A stretch of DNA of 64,000 nucleotides from Cystobacter fuscus (GCF_002305875.1 NZ_CP022098.1:10540001-10604000); one strand, 5' to 3'; positions 9,179 through 20,208 are shown, numbered from the stretch's first letter. Made by a program: numbers and translations. Notes: generated from the letters alone by a model not told the origin.

Positions 9179-9732
9179 GCACGGCGCTGTGGCTGCTCGC
9201 CGTCCAGGGCGTGCTGGGCGCGTTCGACACGCTCTACTACCACGAGTGGAAGGCCCGGCTGCCCGCGCACGTCCCCGGCACCCGCCCCGAGCTGCTCCTG
9301 CACGCCGCACGCGACTTCTTCTACGCGCTCCTCTTCGGCACCCTGCCCTGGCTCGCGTGGCGGGGCCTCTGGGCCGCCGTGCTCGCGCTCATCATCGCCG
9401 CGGAGATCCTCATCACGCTCGCGGACTTCGTGGTGGAGGACCGGGTGCGCCGGCCACTCGGAGGAATCCTTCCCGGCGAGCGCTGCACCCACGCGGTGAT
9501 GGGCATCCTCTACGGCGCGGTGCTCGCCCACCTCCTGCCCGCGCTGCTCGACGCCTGGCACCTGCCCACCCAGCTCGCCCTCGCCCCCGTCCCCCTCCCC
9601 GAGCCCCTGCGCGCCCTGCTCGGACTCATGGCGGTGGGCGTGTTCGGCTCGGGCATGCGCGATCTCGCCGCCGCGCTCGGAGTGCCGGGAAGCCACTGGC
9701 CCTGGCCCGCCCAGCCCGAGGTCCGACCGTGA
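9175..9732 (+). CDS. Membrane protein of unknown function
   Basis: Hydrophobic protein of 185 residues with about four membrane segments: residues 3-20, 42-62, 64-85 and 112-130, with a further weaker one near 150-165. Charged motifs include YYHEWKARLP after the first segment and LADFVVEDRVRR between segments three and four. I do not recognise a named family. The start ATG overlaps the DUF4166 stop and its own stop overlaps the GTG of the next gene, so it is translationally coupled to both. Confidence 0.8.
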   Translation: MSTALWLLAVQGVLGAFDTLYYHEWKARLPAHVPGTRPELLLHAARDFFYALLFGTLPWLAWRGLWAAVLALIIAAEILITLADFVVEDRVRRPLGGILPGERCTHAVMGILYGAVLAHLLPALLDAWHLPTQLALAPVPLPEPLRALLGLMAVGVFGSGMRDLAAALGVPGSHWPWPAQPEVRP

Positions 9733-10148
9733 AGCGGCGTGCCTTCCATCGCGCCGTGTTCCTCCTCGCGGCCGTCTACAACCTCCTCTGGGGACTGCTC
9801 GCGGCGGTGGACCCTCAGTGGCTCTTCCGCTTCGCGGACATGCCGCCGCTCAACCAGCCCGCCCTCTTCGCCTGCCTGGGCATGGTCATCGGCGTGTACG
9901 GCCTGCTCTACGCCGAGGTGGCCCGGCGGCCGGAGCACGGCTTCGCGCTCGCGGCGGTGGGCCTGCTGGGCAAGGTGCTCGGGCCCATCGGACTCGCGGG
10001 GCTCATCCTGCGCGGAGAGTGGCCCCCGGCGACGCTCGTGCTCTGCCTCACCAATGACTTCATCTGGTGGGTGCCCTTCTCGCTCTACCTCTGGGACGCG
10101 TGGCCCGGCTACCGCCGCACCTTCGCTCCCGAGGCACGCGAAGGTTAG
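9729..10148 (+). CDS. Small four-helix membrane protein of unknown function
   Basis: Protein of 139 residues with four predicted membrane helices (about 8-26, 43-63, 72-95, 103-122) and short loops. The start is GTG 9729, overlapping the previous stop as GTGA. Conserved-looking features are a Trp-rich C-terminal part (NDFIWWVPFSLYLWDAW) and a Pro-Asn-Gln-Pro loop after helix 1. The family is not recognised beyond small multi-spanning membrane proteins. It closes the DUF4166 operon; its 3' end overlaps by four bases the 3' end of the convergent outer-membrane gene. Confidence 0.75.
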   Translation: MKRRAFHRAVFLLAAVYNLLWGLLAAVDPQWLFRFADMPPLNQPALFACLGMVIGVYGLLYAEVARRPEHGFALAAVGLLGKVLGPIGLAGLILRGEWPPATLVLCLTNDFIWWVPFSLYLWDAWPGYRRTFAPEAREG

Positions 10149-11881
10149 AGGGGCGAGTCCAGGAACGAGGGCCGGAACTCCGTCACCTGGCCACCGCTGA
10201 AGGAGAAGCGCCCACCGACGGGAGGGCGCTCGCCATTGAGGACGTAGCCGAAGTCGAGGCGGAACGGGAAGGTGTTGAACTGGGGGAAGAGCAACCGCAC
10301 GCCCAGCCCCACCGTGTGCACGACGCTCGGCGCCTCGTCGAACGCCGTGCCCGCGTCGTAGAAGAGCACGCCGCCCAGGTGCACCGTGTAGAGCACGAGC
10401 GGCCGCGTGCGGTACTCCAGGTTGAGCAGCGCCATGCGCTTGCCCGAGTACGCCTCGGGGGACGCTCCGCGCAGGCCGTTGCCACCCCCGAGCAGCAGCA
10501 CGCGCTCGTTCAGGTCATCGCGGTTCACGTCCAAGAGGGCCCGCGCCACGAAGCGGCCCCCGAGTACCTTGGGAGACACCTGCTGCACCTCCGTGGCCCA
10601 GCGGCGGTTGGCCCACTCGCCCCCGGCCGCCCCACCGAGCCAGCGGCGGATGGAGGCCGCGGTGACCACGCTGGTGAGCGCATCCCCCAGGCGCACGCGG
10701 TAGCGCGCGGTGACGCCCACCTCGGCGAAGCTGCTGGAGGAGGCGAGGAGCGCGGGCGCGTAGCGCGCCGTGGCCGTGACGTAGGGGCCCACCTGGAAGT
10801 CCTCGGAGAGGGCGTAGGTGTCCACGTCGCGCATCACCTCGTAGCGCGTCTCCCAGAAGCGCGCGTAGGCGAGCACGTACGTCGCGTCCTCGCTGCGCGG
10901 CAGCAGGGTGTCGCGCAGCCACGCCCGCCGCGCCTCGTCCAGATCCGCGTCCGCCGGAGCCCCATAGCGCCGGTGATACACGCCCAGCCCTCCGCCCGCG
11001 TCCAGCTTGAAGCGCGAGCCCCAGGAGCGCAGGTACAGCGTGCTGCCACTCACCTCGCGAGCGTCGTAGACGTAGGGCACCGTACCGCCCTCGGGATAGG
11101 GCAACTGCCACACCTCCGCGCCCCGGAAGACGCGCACCGGCTGCACGCGCCACACCACCTGTGCCTGGAAGCTCCACGGCGTGCTCAACGAGTACAGGGG
11201 CCGGGACAGGAGCACGCTGCCTCGGGAGCCCTCGGGCCGGCCCGAGCGCGCGAGGATGAGGGCGGCACTCTCGGTGAGCGACCAGCGACTGCCCCCCAGG
11301 CGCGGGTCCACGTACGTCTGCCCGAGGCTCAGCGAGTCGCGGCGCAGCTGGAAGTCCAGCGCGACCTTCTTGTTGAGCCCGAGGAAGTTCTGCTCCGTGG
11401 CCTGCAGGCGCAGTGACTGCACGAGCGCGCCCACCAACTGGAAGTCCTGGTTGAGCCGCAGCGACCACAAGTCCTTGGTGATGACGAGCAGGGACACGCC
11501 GTCGGGCTCGCGGCCCCGCACGGCCACCACCCGCACCACCGCGAAGATGCCCAGGCGTCGCAGGTTGCGCGCCGTCTCCAGGGCGAGCGTGGGCGAGTAC
11601 GGCTCACCCGGCGTGAGGAGCACCTCGCGCCGGATGACCTGCTCGCGCGTGCGCACGTGGAACACGTTGAGCAGGGACGGGTACGGATCGCTCGCGGCGA
11701 CGACGTCCTCGCTCGCCACCTCCACGGACTCCAGGCGCTTGCCCTCGGGCGCCGGCTCCAGGGTCCACCCGTGCTGCTCCAACCCCCAGCGCACGAGCGC
11801 GTCCTCGTAGCCCTCTGCTCCCACGGGGGGATCCGCCATCAGCAGGGACGCGGCGATCAGGGCGGGCCAGACGGACGGCAT
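10145..11881 (-). CDS. BamA/TamA-like outer-membrane beta-barrel protein
   Basis: Protein of 578 residues with a signal peptide (MPSVWPALIAASLLMADPPVGA). It resembles the Omp85 superfamily: a POTRA-like segment (about residues 75-140: VIRREVLLTPGEPYSPTLALETARNLRRLG, given here in parts as VIRREVLLTPGEPYS and LRRLGIF) precedes a long C-terminal domain with alternating amphipathic strands. That domain includes GLNKK...LRRDSLSLGQTY, LLGGGNGLRG (the VRGF/RGY-like region before the last strands) and a final strand. One POTRA domain is fewer than BamA (five) or TamA (three), so it may be a specialised transporter or a surface-antigen protein. Asp/Tyr-rich extracellular loops are plausible. It stands alone on the minus strand between two plus-strand units. 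Confidence 0.8.
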   Translation of the reverse strand: MPSVWPALIAASLLMADPPVGAEGYEDALVRWGLEQHGWTLEPAPEGKRLESVEVASEDVVAASDPYPSLLNVFHVRTREQVIRREVLLTPGEPYSPTLALETARNLRRLGIFAVVRVVAVRGREPDGVSLLVITKDLWSLRLNQDFQLVGALVQSLRLQATEQNFLGLNKKVALDFQLRRDSLSLGQTYVDPRLGGSRWSLTESAALILARSGRPEGSRGSVLLSRPLYSLSTPWSFQAQVVWRVQPVRVFRGAEVWQLPYPEGGTVPYVYDAREVSGSTLYLRSWGSRFKLDAGGGLGVYHRRYGAPADADLDEARRAWLRDTLLPRSEDATYVLAYARFWETRYEVMRDVDTYALSEDFQVGPYVTATARYAPALLASSSSFAEVGVTARYRVRLGDALTSVVTAASIRRWLGGAAGGEWANRRWATEVQQVSPKVLGGRFVARALLDVNRDDLNERVLLLGGGNGLRGASPEAYSGKRMALLNLEYRTRPLVLYTVHLGGVLFYDAGTAFDEAPSVVHTVGLGVRLLFPQFNTFPFRLDFGYVLNGERPPVGGRFSFSGGQVTEFRPSFLDSPL

Positions 11882-12026
11882 GTTCTCATCCTGTCACGCT
11901 CCCTCCTCACCGAATACGGTAGTGAACAGCTCCAGGCCCCGGGGGGTCAGGGGGGATTCCCCCAGGGGTCCAGAATGGAGACAGTGGGCGCGCCGAGAGT
12001 GGGTCTCCGCAAGGTCCGGACGCAAA

Positions 12027-12392
12027 GTGAAGATTCTCCTGGTAGAGGACAACGAGGACATCCGCGAGGGATTGACCGACCTGCTGGAGAGCGAGGGCTA
12101 CTCCGTCATCGGCACCGCTTCGGCGGAAGACGGCTTGGAGCGCCTTCGCACCGAGGTCTTCCACCTCGTCATCACCGACTACATGCTGCCCGGCGAGAAC
12201 GGTGGGTGGATGCTGGAACAGGCCGAGCGCGAGCAGCGGCTGCGTGACACGCCCGCGGTGATGATCACCGCCCACCCGCGCGTCAAACCGCCCCCGGGCG
12301 TGCGTCTGGTGCACAAGCCCCTGGACATCGATGACTTCCTGCGGCTGGTGGACCACGCCGTGCGTCCGCCTCCGCGCGCCGTCGGCGCCTAG
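12027..12392 (+). CDS. Single-domain response regulator (receiver domain)
   Basis: Stand-alone CheY-like receiver of 121 residues: the acidic pocket LVEDNED, the phospho-acceptor Asp in HLVITDYMLPGENGG, the Thr in VMITAH and the Lys in VHKPLD are all present. There is no output domain, so it signals by protein-protein interaction. Start GTG 12027 is preferred because homology begins there with KILLVEDN; the frame remains open upstream without a ribosome site. The stop overlaps the stop of the convergent binding-protein gene by three to four bases. No histidine kinase is adjacent. Confidence 0.9.
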   Translation: MKILLVEDNEDIREGLTDLLESEGYSVIGTASAEDGLERLRTEVFHLVITDYMLPGENGGWMLEQAEREQRLRDTPAVMITAHPRVKPPPGVRLVHKPLDIDDFLRLVDHAVRPPPRAVGA

Positions 12393-13261
12393 CGCGGCGG
12401 CACCCGGCGCAGCTCGCCCGGGCCGGGAGCCGGAAGCGGCTCGCCCCGGGCAATCGCCTCCACGATGCGCGCCAGCTCGTCCACTCCATCCGTCAGGGCC
12501 GCCGGTCCCGGCTGGAGGATGATCGGGCTCTTCACCTCGTAGAGCTGGTCCTCCACCACCGCCGTCACGCGCTCCCAGCCGGGCCGGGAGACGATCTTCT
12601 CGCGCTTCGCCTTGCGGCCACACCAGCTCGCGATGACGCCCTCCGGATCCCTCCGGGCCACCTCGGCGGGCTCGAAGATGCGGCCCTGGGCGTCCTGGCG
12701 CTGGCGCGACTCGCGGCACACGTCCTCTCCGCCCACCAGCTCCACCAGCTCCGAGCACCAGCGGATGCCGGAGATGAGCGGCTCGTGCCACTCCTCGAAG
12801 AAGACGCGGGGCCGGCGCGGCAGCCGCTCGGCGGCCTCGGCGTGGCGCGCGAGGTTGGCCTCGAGCTCCTCCGCCAGCCGCTCGGCCCGCTCGGCCAGTC
12901 CCACGAGCGCGCCCACCACCCGCACCGTCTGGAGGATCTCCGCGAGGGAGCGCTGGTTGAAGAGCACCACCGGCACCCCGCGCTTGCACAGCTCGCGGCC
13001 GATGTCCGCCTGCAGGTCCGAGAAGCCCAACACCAGATCCGGCTTCAGCTCGAGGATGCGCTCGAAGTTGGCGTCCAGGAAGGAGCTGACGCGCGGCTTC
13101 TTGCGCGCCTCGGGGGGACGCACGGTGAAGCCGGAGACGCCCACCACCCGGTCTCCCGCGCCGATGCGGTAGAGCGTCTCCACGGTCTCCTCCGTCATGC
13201 ACACGATGCGCTCGGGGTAGCGCGGCGCGGAGGAGAGCAGGGCCTTGAGCCGATCCGTCAT
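12389..13261 (-). CDS. BtuF-like periplasmic-binding-fold protein (cobalamin/iron-complex type)
   Basis: Protein of 290 residues with the helical-backbone binding fold of BtuF/FecB/FepB proteins: an N-terminal segment PERIVCMTEETVETLYRIGAGDRVVGV, seen here as RIVCMTEE and RIGAGDRVVGVS, then LDANFERILELKPDLVLG and VVLFNQRSLAEIL. The C-terminal lobe has FEEWHEPLISG and SRPGWERV, where a Trp and polar residues line the ligand site in BtuF. No signal peptide or lipobox is visible, which is odd for a transport subunit; many annotated 'cobalamin-binding proteins' share this feature. No ABC permease or ATPase is nearby. Confidence 0.8.
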   Translation of the reverse strand: MTDRLKALLSSAPRYPERIVCMTEETVETLYRIGAGDRVVGVSGFTVRPPEARKKPRVSSFLDANFERILELKPDLVLGFSDLQADIGRELCKRGVPVVLFNQRSLAEILQTVRVVGALVGLAERAERLAEELEANLARHAEAAERLPRRPRVFFEEWHEPLISGIRWCSELVELVGGEDVCRESRQRQDAQGRIFEPAEVARRDPEGVIASWCGRKAKREKIVSRPGWERVTAVVEDQLYEVKSPIILQPGPAALTDGVDELARIVEAIARGEPLPAPGPGELRRVPPR

Positions 13262-13292
13262 GGGGGCCGAGTCTAGCCCGGCCCCCCAGGGC

Positions 13293-14600
13293 TCACGAGG
13301 TGTATGCGGCCTCGCCGTGCTGCGTGGAGTCCAGGCCCATGCGCTCCTCCTCCTCGGAGACGCGCAGGCCCACCAGCTTGTCCACGAGCTTGAGCACCAC
13401 GAGCGTCACCACCGCCGTGTAGGCGCCCACTGCCAGCACCGCCAGCGCCTGCTTGCCGAGCAGCACGGGGTTGCCCTGGAGCAGTCCGTCGGCGCCCGCG
13501 GGGTTGAGCGCCTGCTGGGAGAACACACCCACTAGGAGCGCGCCGAGCAGACCGCCCACGCCGTGCACGCCCCACGCATCCAGCGAGTCGTCGTAGTGCA
13601 GCTTCTCCTTGAGGAGCACCGCGCCGTAGCACACCACCCCCGCGATGATGCCGATGGCGAGCGAGCCGCCCGGCGACACGAAACCCGCCGCCGGGGTGAT
13701 GGCCACCAGGCCCGCCACCAGGCCGGACACGAAGCCCAGCAGCGTGGGGCGCTTGCGGAAGAACCACTCGGCCGCCGTCCACGAGAGCGCCGCCGCGCCC
13801 GCCGCCACGTGCGTGGTGACGAAGGCCAGCGCCGCCAGCGGCCCCGCCGACAGCGAGCTGCCCGCGTTGAAGCCGAACCAGCCGAACCACAGGAGCCCCG
13901 CCCCCATGACGGTCATGGGCAGGTCATGCGGGATGAAGCGCTCGCGCCCGTAGCCCAGGCGCTTGCCCACGTAGAGGGCACAGATGAGCGCGCTCAGGCC
14001 CGCCGTCCAGTGCACCACCGTGCCGCCCGCGAAGTCGAGTACGCCCAGCTTGAAGAGCCAGCCGCCCTCGGCCCACGTCCAGTGCGCCACCGGGTCGTAC
14101 ACGAGCGTGGTCCACAACAGCGTGAAGAGCACGTAGGCGCTGAAGCGCATGCGCTCCACGAACGCGCCGGAGATGAGCGCCGGGGTGATGATGGCGAACT
14201 TGAGCTGGAAGGCCATGAAGACCAGGTGCGGAATGCTGCCCTTGGGCTCCAGCGACACGTTGTTGAGCAGCAGGTAGTCGAAGCCGCCGATGAAGCCCCC
14301 GTGCGACTTGCCGAAGGCCAGCGAGTAGCCGAACAGCACCCACTGCACCGTCACCAGCGCCAGCGCGAAGAACGAGTACATGAACGTGGCCAGCACGTTC
14401 TTGCGCCGCACCATGCCGCCGTAGAAGAGCGCCAGCCCGGGCGTCATGAGCAACACCAGCGCCGAGGCCACCAGCATCCACGCCGTGTCTCCCGAGTTGG
14501 CCACGGGCTCGGCCGCCTGGGCATGCGCCAGCCCGGACGCCAGCACACCGACCACCGGCACGAGCGGCCGGATTCCTCTCATTCCTGAAGCATTCGCCAT
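13293..14600 (-). CDS. amt: Ammonium transporter
   Basis: Amt/MEP/Rh ammonium channel of 435 residues in the inner membrane, probably a trimer. It has a signal-like first segment and eleven further membrane helices. The twin pore histidines are in TVVHWTAGLSAL and WGVHGVGGLLGALLVG; the family motifs FYGGMVRRKN and WFGWFGFNAGS are present. The start at 14600 (MANASGM) is chosen because the signal/helix begins soon after; Met at 14582 is an alternative with AGGA abutting it. The usual glnK (PII) partner is not beside it. The 222-base gap to the kinase gene must hold both divergent promoters; no clear sigma-54 site was found there. Confidence 0.93.
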   Translation of the reverse strand: MANASGMRGIRPLVPVVGVLASGLAHAQAAEPVANSGDTAWMLVASALVLLMTPGLALFYGGMVRRKNVLATFMYSFFALALVTVQWVLFGYSLAFGKSHGGFIGGFDYLLLNNVSLEPKGSIPHLVFMAFQLKFAIITPALISGAFVERMRFSAYVLFTLLWTTLVYDPVAHWTWAEGGWLFKLGVLDFAGGTVVHWTAGLSALICALYVGKRLGYGRERFIPHDLPMTVMGAGLLWFGWFGFNAGSSLSAGPLAALAFVTTHVAAGAAALSWTAAEWFFRKRPTLLGFVSGLVAGLVAITPAAGFVSPGGSLAIGIIAGVVCYGAVLLKEKLHYDDSLDAWGVHGVGGLLGALLVGVFSQQALNPAGADGLLQGNPVLLGKQALAVLAVGAYTAVVTLVVLKLVDKLVGLRVSEEEERMGLDSTQHGEAAYTS

Positions 14601-14822
14601 GGAGGGACAGCGTGCCGTGACGCAACGCGCAAGTCCAATCTCCCGTGCATGAATCCGCGAAGAGCAACCCATGACGCGCCGCAACAGGCGTGGGGGTGGA
14701 ACCGATAATCTCCCGAAGCGCCGGGTTTTCGAGCGGTTCGCTTCTAGTGCTAGCATCCGGTACAACACACGTTTTCTGATTTACACCCGCCCCGTACCCC
14801 CCACCGGCGGAGGGCATCGCGC

Positions 14823-16430
<1,608 letters not shown>

Positions 16431-16432
16431 AA

Positions 16433-18973
16433 ATGGTGAAGAACCCGACCGCCCTGAAGCGAGCCGGCACGCTGGCGCTGTTGTTGTGCGCGGGCACGGC
16501 CCTCGGCGACCCCCGCCTGGAGGCCCGCCGCCACTTCCGCAACGGAATGAGCCTCATCTCCCAGGGCAAGTACGACCCGGGCATCGCCGAGCTGCTGGAA
16601 GCCTACGCCATCAAGCCCCACGCCAACGTCCTCTACAACATCGCCCGCGCCTACCAGGACGCGGGTCGGGTGCCCGAGGCCGTGGAGTACTACCGGCGCT
16701 ATCTCGACGCCTCGCCCCCGGACGCCGCCCGCGTGCGCACCACGCTCGCGAAGCTCGAGCAGTCGCTCCAGGAGAACCCCGAGGCCAGCGCGCAGGCCGG
16801 CGCGGCGGCCCCTCCCACGGGGAAGCCCGGGCTGCCGCCCATGCCCATCGCCCCCGGCCCCGAGGCGGCCCGGTCGCTCGCCGCGCTGGTGGAGCGCCTG
16901 GAGAAGGCCATCGCCCGCGCCGAGGCCCTGCCGGAGTCCTCCGCGGCCGCCCCTTCCGCGCGGCCCTCGTCGGAGACGCCCTCCGCGGGTGACGCGACCA
17001 GGGCCTCCACCGAGGACGAGGGCGCGGTGCCCTACGAGGAGCGCGTGGTGACGGCCAGCCGCCGCGCCCAGTCCTCGCTCGAGGCGCCCAACGCCACCAC
17101 CGTCATCACCGCCGATGACATCCGCCTGTCGGGCGCCACCACCGTGCAGGATCTGCTGCGCCGCGTGCCAGGGGCCGAGGTGATGACGATGGGGGCGGGC
17201 AGCGCCAACGTGTCGCTGCGCGGCTTCAACCAGCGCCTGGCCAACAAGGTGCTCGTGCTGGTGGACGGGCGCACCGAGTACCAGGACTTCCTCGGCATGA
17301 CGCTCTGGTCCTCGCTCCCGGTGGAGCTGGACGACATCGAGCGCATCGAGGTCATCCGCGGCCCGGGCAGCGCGCTGTACGGCGCCAACGCCATGCTCGG
17401 CGTGGTCAACATCATCACCCGCGCTCCGGGCACCGGCCCCCGCGCGCGCTTCCAGGGCCACATCGGCACCGGCAACATGGCCGGAGGCCACTTCGTCACC
17501 CATGGCGGCGCGGGCCCGCTGCACTACCGCGCCTCCGCGGGCTATTCGCAGGCGGACAAGTGGAGCCGGGACTTCGCCGAGGATCGTCCCGACATCGTCA
17601 TCCAGGACCCGGAGAAGAACCTGGGCGTGCGCAGCGCGCGCGCCACCCTGGCCACCGTCTACCAGTTCAAGCCGGGCACCGAGCTGGGCCTGTCCGGCGG
17701 CGTCAACCAGCTCTACACGGAGGCCTACCCGCCGGGCGCCCTGCGCAACTTCTACGTGGACGGGGTGACCGGCTTCGTCAAGGCGGACGCGAACCTGGGC
17801 CCCCTGAAGGTGAAGGCCTTCTGGAACACGCTGTCGGCCGACGCGGGGCCGCAGTACCAGGCCCACGGCCAGCGCCCGCTCGCCACGCGCATCGACTCCA
17901 ACATCTTCAACGCCGAGCTGCTCTACAGCCACAACTTCTCGCTGCTGGGCGAGCACCAGGTGAACGTGGGCGTGGAGGGACGGCTCAAGCGCGTGAACTG
18001 GGACTACCTCGTGACGCTGCGCGAGGAGCTGCACGCCGCCGCCTTCATCCAGGACGAGTGGCGGATCGCCGAGCCCTTCCGCATCATGGCCTCCTACCGC
18101 GCGGACCGGCACCCGCTGCTGGACAATGGCCAGCCGGGCCTGGCGCACTCGCCCCGCGTCTCCGCGCTCTACATGCCCCTCGAGGGCCATGCCTTCCGCG
18201 CCAGCGCCGCCTCCGCCTTCCGCGAGCCCACCTTCCTGGAGAGCTACGCCGCGCTCGCCTTCCCGGTGCCCGGCGTCAACGGCGCCAACCTGCTCACCCA
18301 GGGCAGCCGCACGCTCAAGCCCGAGCGGCTGCTGGCCTTCGAGCTGGGCTACCGCGGCGAGGCGCCCCGGCTCGGCATCGACTGGGACGTGGCCCTCTAC
18401 CAGAACACCGTGTACGACCTCATCCAGCTGTCCGCGGTGCAGTCAGCGACGGCGAACGACTCGTGGGACACGACCACGGGCACCTACCTGCTGGGCCGCT
18501 CGTACTTCCAGAACGAGGCGGCCGTCTACACCGCGCGCGGCGCCGAGGCCGGCGTGACGCTCGCCCCGGTGGACGGCCTGGGCATCAAGGTCACCGCCGC
18601 CTTCCAGAACCTGACGGCCGAGGGCGAGGACGGCCTGTGCGGCCCCTGCACCCAGGCGCCCCAGGTGAAGCTCTACGGCGGCGTCACCTACCGCACGCGG
18701 CAGAACCTGGAGCTGGGCCTGGACGTGGCCTGGTCCTCCGCCACCCAGTGGGTGGAGCGCGAGCCCGCGGCGGACGAGCCCACCCGCATCGACGCCATCG
18801 CCAACGCCCTGCCCTCCTACGCCGTCATCAGCGCCCGCGTGGGCTACATGCCGGTGAAGGACAAGGTCTCGGTGGCCCTCGTGGGCACCAACCTGGGCCC
18901 GCCCCATTCCGAGCACCCCTTCGGCAACCGCATCCAGCGCCGCGTGCTCGCCCTCCTGACGGTGACTCCATGA
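16433..18973 (+). CDS. TonB-dependent receptor with N-terminal periplasmic TPR domain
   Basis: Outer-membrane receptor of 846 residues. After a signal peptide (to about residue 25) comes a TPR-like helical region (HFRNGMSLISQGKYDPGIAEL...ANVLYNIARAYQDAGR, residues about 30-105) and a Pro/Ala/Glu linker with a coiled-coil-like stretch. Next are a TonB-box-like EERVVTASRR, the plug domain (TTVITADDIRLSGATTVQDLLRRVPG; IEVIRGPGSALYGANAMLGVVNIIT) and a 22-strand-type barrel. Fusion of TPRs to the plug is unusual for classical siderophore receptors and suggests contact with another envelope protein. It is co-directional with the upstream kinase (2-base gap) and overlaps the next gene by ATGA. The ligand is unknown. 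Confidence 0.88.
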   Translation: MVKNPTALKRAGTLALLLCAGTALGDPRLEARRHFRNGMSLISQGKYDPGIAELLEAYAIKPHANVLYNIARAYQDAGRVPEAVEYYRRYLDASPPDAARVRTTLAKLEQSLQENPEASAQAGAAAPPTGKPGLPPMPIAPGPEAARSLAALVERLEKAIARAEALPESSAAAPSARPSSETPSAGDATRASTEDEGAVPYEERVVTASRRAQSSLEAPNATTVITADDIRLSGATTVQDLLRRVPGAEVMTMGAGSANVSLRGFNQRLANKVLVLVDGRTEYQDFLGMTLWSSLPVELDDIERIEVIRGPGSALYGANAMLGVVNIITRAPGTGPRARFQGHIGTGNMAGGHFVTHGGAGPLHYRASAGYSQADKWSRDFAEDRPDIVIQDPEKNLGVRSARATLATVYQFKPGTELGLSGGVNQLYTEAYPPGALRNFYVDGVTGFVKADANLGPLKVKAFWNTLSADAGPQYQAHGQRPLATRIDSNIFNAELLYSHNFSLLGEHQVNVGVEGRLKRVNWDYLVTLREELHAAAFIQDEWRIAEPFRIMASYRADRHPLLDNGQPGLAHSPRVSALYMPLEGHAFRASAASAFREPTFLESYAALAFPVPGVNGANLLTQGSRTLKPERLLAFELGYRGEAPRLGIDWDVALYQNTVYDLIQLSAVQSATANDSWDTTTGTYLLGRSYFQNEAAVYTARGAEAGVTLAPVDGLGIKVTAAFQNLTAEGEDGLCGPCTQAPQVKLYGGVTYRTRQNLELGLDVAWSSATQWVEREPAADEPTRIDAIANALPSYAVISARVGYMPVKDKVSVALVGTNLGPPHSEHPFGNRIQRRVLALLTVTP

Positions 18974-20208
18974 GCGCCCTTCGCCCGACCCTCCGCTGGG
19001 GGCTCGTCCTCGCGGGCCTGCTGTCCCTCCACTGCGATCCCCCGCCCGTCGAGGCCACCGCGGATTACCGCCAGCGCCAGAACCTGTCGCGCATCGAGGG
19101 CCAGGTGGTGGTGCAGGGCCGCGTGCGCGGCAACGCCATCGTCCTGCTCTACGACGCCGCCCGGCCACCGCCGCCCCAGGGCACGGGCCGCCCGCTGAGC
19201 TTCACCGTCATCCCCCAGGAGCGGCTCTTCGGCCCGGCGGACGACACCTCCGCGGGCCCCTTCACCGCGCCCTACACCTTCAGCCTCGTGGCCCCGGGGC
19301 GCTACCTCGTGCGCGGCTTCATCGACGCGGACACGTGCCGCACCAACCCCCAGCCCTGCCACACCCCGGACTTCATCCCCTGGTACACCGTCACCGGCGA
19401 GCCCAACGCCGGGGACATGGGCGGCGCCGCGGTGGACCCCGTCACGCGCGTGCCCCGCGTGCTGGAGCTCGCCAAGAACGCGGACGACACGCTCCCCGCC
19501 CTCACCGGCGTCAACGTGCTCTTCGGCGAGACGAGCACCGTGCCCGTGGATCGCCCCGTCTTCTGGGTGGACAGCTCTCCGCGCTTCGAGCGCTCCGCGA
19601 GCATCAAGCTGCTGGATCTCAAGCCGCTGCCCATCCACCAGGGCGCGGTGGACCAGCGGCCCGCCGCCATGCTCGTGCGCTTCGTGGACGAGGACCAGAA
19701 TGGCCAGCCCGACGACGCCAACGGCGACGGCGTGCCCGACCTCTGGCCCCGCGTCGTGGTGCGCAAGCTCGCCGAGGGCGAGTCGCTCACCGAGGCGCAG
19801 CGGCTCGCCGACGAGAACGACCTGGACCGCAACGGCGTCCTCGATGCCGAGGGCGCGGAGTACCCGCGGTTGGAGGGACTGGGAGATGGACTGCCGGACC
19901 TGGTGGTGCTCGCCGCGGGACTGGACACCACCGTGCTCAACGCCATGCGCAAGCCCGACGGCTCCTGGAACATGGGCCCCGTGTTCGTGGAGTCCCTGCG
20001 CGTCGTCGTCCAGGCCCGGGCGTTCGACGCGCGCAACCCCCAGCAGCCCCAGCCCCTGCGCGCCGTGCCCTCCGGACGCTACGCCCTCACCCTCATCCAC
20101 TTCACCGGCCAGACGTGGCGCGTGCCCAACGAGCTGTCCCCGTCCGTGGCCACCGCCAGTGGCCTGCCCGAGGTGAAGAGTCAATCCTTCGTGCTCGAAG
20201 TTCCCTGA
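18970..20208 (+). CDS. Predicted lipoprotein, partner of the TonB receptor
   Basis: Protein of 412 residues with a lipoprotein signal ending LLSLHC (about residue 23). The N-terminal region (residues 40-130) reads like a carboxypeptidase-regulatory/CNA-B-type beta-sandwich (IEGQVVVQGRVRGNAIVLLYD; FSLVAPGRYLVRGFIDAD). A later segment has an Asp-rich, calcium-loop-like stretch (DEDQNGQPDDANGDGVPDLW) of the kind seen in thrombospondin type-3/dockerin-like repeats, and a second at NDLDRNGVLDAEG. No enzyme family is recognised. Its start overlaps the receptor stop, so the pair is translationally coupled; by analogy with SusCD-like pairs it may be a surface ligand-binding partner, which is inference. 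Confidence 0.75.
   Translation: MSALRPTLRWGLVLAGLLSLHCDPPPVEATADYRQRQNLSRIEGQVVVQGRVRGNAIVLLYDAARPPPPQGTGRPLSFTVIPQERLFGPADDTSAGPFTAPYTFSLVAPGRYLVRGFIDADTCRTNPQPCHTPDFIPWYTVTGEPNAGDMGGAAVDPVTRVPRVLELAKNADDTLPALTGVNVLFGETSTVPVDRPVFWVDSSPRFERSASIKLLDLKPLPIHQGAVDQRPAAMLVRFVDEDQNGQPDDANGDGVPDLWPRVVVRKLAEGESLTEAQRLADENDLDRNGVLDAEGAEYPRLEGLGDGLPDLVVLAAGLDTTVLNAMRKPDGSWNMGPVFVESLRVVVQARAFDARNPQQPQPLRAVPSGRYALTLIHFTGQTWRVPNELSPSVATASGLPEVKSQSFVLEVP

Noticed and set aside
14601-14822. Sigma-54 promoter for the ammonium transporter
   Set aside because: AGCAACCCATGACG on the plus strand has part of the reversed pattern but lacks the -24 GG at the right spacing.
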